Below, piece by piece: positions 4,752 to 8,287 of a stretch of 8,287 nucleotides of DNA (positions are counted from its first letter, which is position 1; every line of letters starts with the position of its first letter). The stretch lies in assembly GCA_028288905.1 (NCBI GenBank), contig JAQGHJ010000958.1:1-8287 (forward strand), given 5' to 3'. The DNA is from Phycisphaerales bacterium (GTDB taxonomy: Bacteria; Planctomycetota; Phycisphaerae; Tepidisphaerales; Tepidisphaeraceae). A program made the translations under genes and the position numbers. Below the pieces are notes generated by a model. It made no database searches. It was not told the DNA's origin and saw only the letters and a program-made list of their open reading frames with translations.

Positions 4752-5936
4752 ATGGCCAAGAAGACCGTTGCCGACATCGACGTCCGTGGGAAGCGCGTGC
4801 TCGTCCGGGTCGACTTCAACGTCCCGATCGCGGACGGCAAGATCACCGACGACCGCCGCATCGCCCAGGCCCTGCCGACCATCCAAAAGCTCGTCGACGG
4901 CGGCGGCAAGGTCATCCTGATGAGCCACCTCGGCCGCCCCAAGGGCGGGCCGGAGGCGAAGTACTCGTTGAAGCCGACAGCCGACCGGCTCGGCGAGCTG
5001 CTCGGCAAGCCGGTGAAGTTCGCCCCCGACGCGATCGGGCTTGAGACCGACAAGATCGTGTCGGAGCTGAAGGACGGCGACGTGCTGGTGCTGGAGAACC
5101 TCCGGTTCCGCAAGGACGAGGAGAAGAACGACCCGAACTTCGCCGCCAGCCTTGCCAAGCACGCCGACGCCTACGTGAACGACGCGTTCGGCACCGCCCA
5201 CCGCGAGCACGCCAGCACGTTCGGCGTCCCCCAGCTCCTCCAGGGCAAGCCGCGGGTGATCGGGTACCTGATCCAGAAGGAGCTGAAGTTCCTCGGCGAG
5301 GCCGTCACCACGCCGCAGCGGCCGTTCGTCGCGATCCTGGGCGGGGCGAAGGTGAGCGACAAGATCAACGTGATCGAGCAGCTGCTCGGCAAGGCCGACA
5401 CGCTGCTGATCGGCGGGGCGATGGCCTACACGTTCTTCCTCGCCCAGGGCAAGGAGGTCGGCAAGAGCCTCGTCGAGCGGGATAAGGTCGAGCTGGCCAA
5501 GAGCCTGCTGGCCAAGGCGAACGGCAAGATCAAGCTGCCGGTCGACACCGTCGTGTCGGACAAGATGAGCGACGACGCGGTGACGAAAATCGTCGAGGGG
5601 AACATCCCGGCGGACCTCGAAGGGTTCGACATCGGCCCCAAGACGCAGGAGCTGTACAAGGCGGAGATCGCCAAGGCCAAGACGGTGATCTGGAACGGCC
5701 CGATGGGCGTGTTCGAGAAGAAGCCGTTCCAGGCGGGGACGCGGGCCGTCGCCCAGGCGGTGGCGGACGCGACGAGCACGAGCGGGGCGACGACGATCAT
5801 CGGCGGCGGCGACAGCGCGGCCGCCATCGAGGTGTTCGGGCTGGCGGACAAGGTCAGCCACGTCAGCACCGGCGGGGGGGCGTCGCTGGAGTTCCTGGAG
5901 AACGGGCACTTCGCGACGTTGGACATCCTGGACTAA
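4752..5936 (+). CDS. pgk: Phosphoglycerate kinase
   Basis: A complete 394-residue enzyme, normal for bacterial Pgk. It transfers phosphate between 1,3-bisphosphoglycerate and ADP in glycolysis (the reverse in gluconeogenesis), in the cytosol. The N-terminal lobe has RVDFNVP (19-25, substrate Asp and Asn), SHLGRPKG (58-65), LENLRF (114-119) and NDAFGTAHR (143-151). The C-terminal nucleotide lobe has GGAKVSDK (197-204), WNGPMGVFE (314-322), GGGDSAAA (351-358) and STGGGASLE (372-380). All standard binding and hinge motifs are present, with no damage. The start at ATG 4752 gives the usual [11 protein letters not shown] opening. AGGAG at 4734-4738 and AAGG at 4739-4742 are upstream; the latter is 9 nt from the ATG. 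The open frame runs 29 codons further upstream but only over promoter and leader. hisI is divergent on the left. The palindrome over the -35 suggests regulation. Confidence 0.98.
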   Translation: MAKKTVADIDVRGKRVLVRVDFNVPIADGKITDDRRIAQALPTIQKLVDGGGKVILMSHLGRPKGGPEAKYSLKPTADRLGELLGKPVKFAPDAIGLETDKIVSELKDGDVLVLENLRFRKDEEKNDPNFAASLAKHADAYVNDAFGTAHREHASTFGVPQLLQGKPRVIGYLIQKELKFLGEAVTTPQRPFVAILGGAKVSDKINVIEQLLGKADTLLIGGAMAYTFFLAQGKEVGKSLVERDKVELAKSLLAKANGKIKLPVDTVVSDKMSDDAVTKIVEGNIPADLEGFDIGPKTQELYKAEIAKAKTVIWNGPMGVFEKKPFQAGTRAVAQAVADATSTSGATTIIGGGDSAAAIEVFGLADKVSHVSTGGGASLEFLENGHFATLDILD

Positions 5937-5989
5937 AGGCGTCCTCGACTGACGCGACCGGCGCGCGAGGTCGATAACGGGGGTGGCGG

Positions 5990-6032
5990 CCCGGCGGCCG
6001 GCGGCGCGGGTTCGCGCGCGGCCGCCGCCGGG
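5990..6032 (+). other. GC-rich hairpin between pgk and the 124-residue gene
   Basis: CCCGGCGGC (5990-5998) pairs perfectly with GCCGCCGGG (6024-6032). Inside, GCGCG (6004-6008) can pair with CGCGC (6015-6019), closing a loop that includes TTCG. It begins 53 bases after the pgk stop and ends 4 bases before a GGGAAGG ribosome-binding site. It could slow read-through from pgk or, as an mRNA leader stem, limit ribosome access to the next gene. No T-run follows. A weaker 5-bp stem, CGACC/GGTCG, lies at 5955-5973. Confidence 0.35.
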
Positions 6033-6052
6033 TTGCGGGAAGGCTACCCACC

Positions 6053-6427
6053 ATGACGATGACCCCCCGGCCGATCGCCCCCGACACCGACCACCCGCCC
6101 GCCACGCCGCCCGTCGAGGGGGCCGACCGCGTCGCCCCTCTGCTGGCGAAGTGGGCCGGCGGCATGGCCTGGGTCTGGACGTACACCGTCTCTCACGGCC
6201 GGCTCGTCGTCCGGCTCACCCGCCCGGCCGCCCGCGGGAACCTTCACTTGAGCTGCTACGACTGCCGCCGCATCAGCGGCCCCACCGTCTGGGGCAACGT
6301 CAACCTCCAGGTCGCGTCCGAGGACACCCCCGAAGGCCGACGGTTCGTCGTCCGCGACGAGTCGAACAAAGTCGAGATCCGCTGCGGGTTCCTGACCGCC
6401 CAGGAGAACGTCGAGCCGATCTACTGA
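6053..6427 (+). CDS. Unrecognised 124-residue protein
   Basis: The start has a good ribosome-binding site, GGGAAGG at 6037-6043, 9 nt before ATG 6053 (a second in-frame ATG is at 6059). The protein opens with a Pro-rich, probably flexible 25 residues. A compact region follows, containing WAGGMAWVWTYTVSHGRLVVRLTRP, LHLSCYDCRRISGPTVWGNV and VEIRCGFLTAQENVEPIY, cited here as separate landmarks. Alternating hydrophobic residues suggest beta strands. Three cysteines (CYDC near residues 69-72 and one near 111) could bind metal or pair. There is no signal peptide or membrane segment. Third-position G/C preference equals that of neighbours, so it is very likely coding. I do not recognise a family. 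It lies 116 bases after pgk on the same strand and may be co-transcribed, but a hairpin intervenes. It converges on the DUF1348 gene. Confidence 0.8.
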   Translation: MTMTPRPIAPDTDHPPATPPVEGADRVAPLLAKWAGGMAWVWTYTVSHGRLVVRLTRPAARGNLHLSCYDCRRISGPTVWGNVNLQVASEDTPEGRRFVVRDESNKVEIRCGFLTAQENVEPIY

Positions 6428-6434
6428 GGAATGC

Positions 6435-6541
6435 GAAAAGGCTGAAGTGTGAAGGCTGAGGTCTGAAAAGGGCCGAATGGCTTCCGATGCCGCTGCGCGT
6501 CCCTCTCTTTTCAGACTTCAGCCTTCACACTTCAGGCTTTC
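6435..6541. repeat. Long imperfect inverted repeat between convergent genes
   Basis: The left arm (6435-6470) and right arm (6507-6541) pair over about 35 bp with two mismatches and one single-base gap, around a 36-base loop. The left arm holds two tandem copies of a 14-mer, GGCTGAAGTGTGAA (6440-6453) and GGCTGAGGTCTGAA (6454-6467), differing at two positions. The right arm carries the mirrored pair. The element is AT-richer than its surroundings. It fills the space between the 124-residue gene and the minus-strand DUF1348 gene and ends right at the latter's stop, so it may terminate both transcripts. Its base composition suggests a mobile or dispersed element rather than a simple terminator. 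Confidence 0.85.
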
Positions 6542-7015
6542 TTAAAGTCCCAGCTCCGTCAGCCCCGGGAAGTCCGCCGGCCGGGGGCCGTCGGCGGGCC
6601 ACGTGAACTTCCGGTCCTCCGCCCGGATCGGCACGTCGTTGATGCTCGCCTCCCGCCGCCGCATCAGGCCGTCCCCGTCGAACTCCCACTGCTCGTTCCC
6701 GTGCGCCCGGAACCACTGCCCGGCCGCGTCCCGGTACTCGTACTGGAACCGGACGGCGATCCGGTGCTCGTGGAACGCCCACAGCTCCTTGACCAGGCGA
6801 TAGTCCCGCTCGGCCGCCCACTTGCGGGTCAGGAACGCGACGATCGCCGGCCGGCCCGTGAAGAACTCCGCCCGGTTCCGCCACCGGCTGTCCTCGGTAT
6901 ACGCGGCCGCCACCCGCTCGGGGTCGCGGCTGTTCCACGCGTCCTCGGCCAGCCGGGCCTTCTTCGTCGCGGTCTCGAGCGTGAACGGCGGGAGCGGCGG
7001 GCGGGGCGTGGCCAT
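6542..7015 (-). CDS. DUF1348 protein, NTF2-like fold (SnoaL/ketosteroid-isomerase superfamily)
   Basis: A 157-residue soluble protein. The sequence closely follows the DUF1348 family: [20 protein letters not shown] (9-28) and [20 protein letters not shown], then [39 protein letters not shown], and a C-terminal [20 protein letters not shown] followed by NDVPI. NTF2-like folds form a cone with a hydrophobic pocket and may be enzymes or binding proteins; no function is established for this family to my knowledge. The length of about 150 is normal. ATG 7015 is chosen because the family N-terminus starts there and GGAG at 7024-7021 (minus strand) sits 5 nt upstream. The frame extends 93 codons further, but only by running antisense to rpe. 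It is divergent from rpe (97 bases apart) and convergent with the 124-residue gene. Confidence 0.92.
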   Translation of the reverse strand: MATPRPPLPPFTLETATKKARLAEDAWNSRDPERVAAAYTEDSRWRNRAEFFTGRPAIVAFLTRKWAAERDYRLVKELWAFHEHRIAVRFQYEYRDAAGQWFRAHGNEQWEFDGDGLMRRREASINDVPIRAEDRKFTWPADGPRPADFPGLTELGL

Positions 7016-7096
7016 GGGGTCTCCGTAGTTGGGGGCGGGGCGCGGTCGGCGGGCCGGCGTACCGTAACGCCGGTCGCGGCCGATTTCCCGCCCGGG

Positions 7097-7102
7097 TAGA
7101 CT
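7097..7102 (+). promoter_or_regulatory. Possible -10 box close to the rpe start
   Basis: TAGACT (7097-7102) resembles a -10 hexamer (four of six matches) and ends 10 nt before the rpe ATG. No convincing -35 is found 16-18 bases upstream. No ribosome-binding purine run precedes the ATG. If real, the transcript would be nearly leaderless. Confidence 0.25.
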
Positions 7103-7112
7103 CGCCGGACCG

Positions 7113-7790
7113 ATGACTACCGACCCGTTCACGCTCGCGACGCCGCTCATCGCCCCCTCCGTCCTGTCGGCCGACTTCGCCAAGCTCGGCCCCGAGATCG
7201 TCGAGGTGCTGGCCGGCGGCGGGGACTTCCTCCACCTCGACGTGATGGACGGGCACTTCGTCCCGAACATCAGCTTCGGCCCGCCGATCATCAAGGCCGT
7301 CCGCCGGTCGACGACGGCGTTCCTCGACGCCCACCTGATGATCTCGGACCCGGTCCGGTACGCCCGGGCGATGGTCGAGGCGGGGGTTGACGGGCTGTCG
7401 TTTCACGCCGAGGTCGTGCCGGACGTCGCCGCCGCCGCGAGCCAGATCCGGTCGGCCGGGTGCCGGCGGGTCGGGATCGTCGTCAACCCGGCCACGCCGG
7501 CCGAGGCCGTGTTCCCCGCCCTCGATCACGTCGACTACGTGCTGGTGATGAGCGTCGTCCCCGGGTTCAGCGGGCAGAAGTTCATGCCCGAGGTGCTCGG
7601 CAAGGCGGCGACGATCAAGCGGCGGCTGCGGGCCGACCAGCGGCTGGAGATGGACGGCGGCGTCAACGCCGACACCGCCCGGGCCTGCCGCGACGCCGGC
7701 ACGGACTGGTTCGTGGTCGCCAGCGCGATCTTCGACAAGCCGGACCGGGCCGCGGCCACCGCGGCGATCCGCGGGCGGCTCGGGGGGTGA
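7113..7790 (+). CDS. rpe: Ribulose-phosphate 3-epimerase
   Basis: A complete 225-residue TIM-barrel enzyme, predicted to interconvert ribulose-5-phosphate and xylulose-5-phosphate in the pentose phosphate pathway (and the Calvin cycle where present), in the cytosol. Motifs run in order. They are [14 protein letters not shown] (13-26), [19 protein letters not shown] (39-57), LDAHLMI (71-77), GIVVNPATP (121-129), [15 protein letters not shown] (143-157), EMDGGVN (179-185) and VVASAIF (201-207). Metal ligands His41, Asp43, His74 and Asp181 are all present; Asp43 and Asp181 are also the acid-base pair. VVPGFSGQ replaces the common VNPGFGGQ, a mild variant in the phosphate-side loop. The ATG at 7113 gives about ten residues before the first barrel strand, and no Shine-Dalgarno site precedes it. 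rpiB, which uses the same substrate, is 4.9 kb upstream on the same strand. The next gene begins 440 bases downstream. Confidence 0.97.
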   Translation: MTTDPFTLATPLIAPSVLSADFAKLGPEIVEVLAGGGDFLHLDVMDGHFVPNISFGPPIIKAVRRSTTAFLDAHLMISDPVRYARAMVEAGVDGLSFHAEVVPDVAAAASQIRSAGCRRVGIVVNPATPAEAVFPALDHVDYVLVMSVVPGFSGQKFMPEVLGKAATIKRRLRADQRLEMDGGVNADTARACRDAGTDWFVVASAIFDKPDRAAATAAIRGRLGG

Positions 7791-7903
7791 GCGGGCGAGC
7801 CAACGGGTTGGTGCGTGGCCGATGGGCGGCTTAGTTGGTGGCTCGTCGCTCGCGACAGGCTTGTCAGCCGCACGCGACGCACCGCGCTACGGGCCCACCC
7901 CCT

Positions 7904-7942
7904 ACGGATGTCATCCTTCGCTCCGCTCAGGATGACATCCGT
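7904..7942. repeat. Perfect 14-bp inverted repeat of a widespread type
   Basis: ACGGATGTCATCCT (7904-7917) and AGGATGACATCCGT (7929-7942) are exact inverse copies around the 11-base loop TCGCTCCGCTC. I recall the same kind of sequence, translating as SFAPLRMT or ILSGAKDD in spurious ORFs, from intergenic DNA of many unrelated bacteria. It is therefore probably a dispersed palindromic element rather than a site specific to this locus. It could also act as a terminator after rpe, but no T-run follows. Confidence 0.8.
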
Positions 7943-8067
7943 GAAGCGACGGCAGCGTACGTGTTCGCCGACCCGCGACCCGCCCGTGCGCTCGCCAGCC
8001 TGTCCGCCGGACGCGCCCTTGGCCGACGTGCTCCGTCCACCCCCGGTCGTGAATCCGCCCGCCCCGG

Positions 8068-8094
8068 TGGACTTCTTAACCGGCGCGTTAGAAT
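8068..8094 (+). promoter_or_regulatory. Promoter candidate for the gene at the right edge
   Basis: TAGAAT (8089-8094) matches five of six -10 positions and stands out in GC-rich DNA. TGGACT (8068-8073) matches four of six -35 positions, but the spacer is only 15 bases. It would give a leader of about 130 nt to the ATG at 8231. Confidence 0.35.
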
Positions 8095-8230
8095 CCCCCC
8101 GCCCGCGGCCGTCTGCCCGTTGCCGCGGTTCACGTCCGTGCTCCCCGGCACGTCGTTCGACCCGGAGAGGAACCGTCTCCCGGCACCGCGCGCGACCCGC
8201 TTCGCGCCCGCTGCGCATCGAGGTGTTGTG

Positions 8231-8287
8231 ATGACCCGCCGCCTCCGGCCCGCGCGCCGCGCCACCGACCGCTACCGCTTCGCCCGC
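8231..8287 (+). CDS. Start of an unidentified gene, truncated by the window
   Basis: ATG at 8231 opens 19 codons to the window end without a stop: MTRRLRPARRATDRYRFAR. GAGGTG at 8220-8225 is a ribosome-binding site 5 nt upstream, which is the main reason to accept the start; GTG at 8228 is an in-frame alternative. A promoter candidate lies about 135 bases upstream. The visible N-terminus has eight Arg in 19 residues and no hydrophobic core yet, so the protein cannot be named. A basic start could precede a membrane helix or bind nucleic acid. Confidence 0.5.
   Translation, partial: MTRRLRPARRATDRYRFAR

Larger units (their letters stand above)
7791..8230. other. 440-base intergenic region after rpe
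   Basis: I see no credible gene here. All frames crossing it are Arg/Pro/Ala-rich and run through the repeat at 7904-7942, giving peptides like SSFAPLRMT. It holds a possible rpe 3' structure: CGAGCCA (7796-7802) pairs with TGGCTCG (7839-7845), and an inner CCAAC-GG-GTTGG hairpin lies at 7800-7811. After the perfect inverted repeat at 7904-7942 come a promoter candidate near 8068-8094 and a leader of about 130 bases. The leader includes a 5-bp stem, GGAGA/TCTCC, near 8164-8180. The segment about 7945-8060 is C-rich with nothing I can name. Confidence 0.6.

Noticed and set aside
6440..6467. CRISPR-like repeat
   Set aside because: Only two adjacent 14-base copies per arm, no spacers, and no cas gene nearby.
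7016..7294. N-terminal extension of the DUF1348 protein by 93 residues
   Set aside because: Antisense to rpe; the family N-terminus and a GGAG site fix the start at 7015.
7535..8265. Plus- and minus-strand frames across the region after rpe
   Set aside because: They run through a palindromic repeat, are Arg/Ser/Pro-rich, and partly overlap rpe antisense; no motif or ribosome-binding site supports them.

Overview
The window is very GC-rich DNA (about 70% by eye), gene-dense and with strong G/C preference at third codon positions. The closest fit I can offer is a planctomycete of the Gemmata type. This is inferred from the protein flavour, the weak or absent Shine-Dalgarno sites before several genes, and intergenic repeats of a kind I associate with that group. 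It is not proven by any marker gene in the window.

Layout from left to right. (1) 1-263, minus strand: start of an EamA/DMT-type small transporter, cut by the window edge. (2) 430-1617, plus: one protein joining a Sua5/YrdC/YwlC domain to a low-molecular-weight phosphatase domain whose P-loop resembles the arginine phosphatase YwlE. (3) 1731-2207, plus: rpiB. (4) 2322-2474, plus: a probable 50-residue tryptophan-rich single-pass membrane protein. (5) 2576-3955, minus: a TrkH/KtrB-type K+ transporter pore subunit. (6) 4150-4539, minus: hisI. (7) 4752-5936, plus: pgk. (8) 6053-6427, plus: an unrecognised 124-residue protein. (9) 6542-7015, minus: a DUF1348/NTF2-like protein. (10) 7113-7790, plus: rpe. 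(11) 8231 onwards, plus: the first 19 codons of an unidentified gene.

Most genes are central metabolism. rpiB and rpe are the two isomerising steps of the non-oxidative pentose phosphate pathway, pgk is glycolysis, and hisI is histidine synthesis, which draws on ribose-5-phosphate through PRPP. They are not one operon, because strands alternate. The most telling neighbourhood is Sua5-phosphatase followed by rpiB. It repeats, in fused form, the ywlC-ywlE-ywlF(rpiB) order of Bacillus subtilis.

The intergenic DNA carries three unrelated inverted-repeat elements. They are a doublet of near-palindromes between hisI and the K+ transporter (4011-4129), a long imperfect inverted repeat with tandem 14-mers between two convergent genes (6435-6541), and a 14-bp perfect hairpin near 7904-7942. 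Other regulatory candidates are a palindrome over the -35 of the pgk promoter and several -10-like boxes ending exactly 10 nt before a start codon. I found no tRNA, rRNA, CRISPR array, transposase or phage gene, and no strong case for a new multi-gene defence or biosynthetic system.
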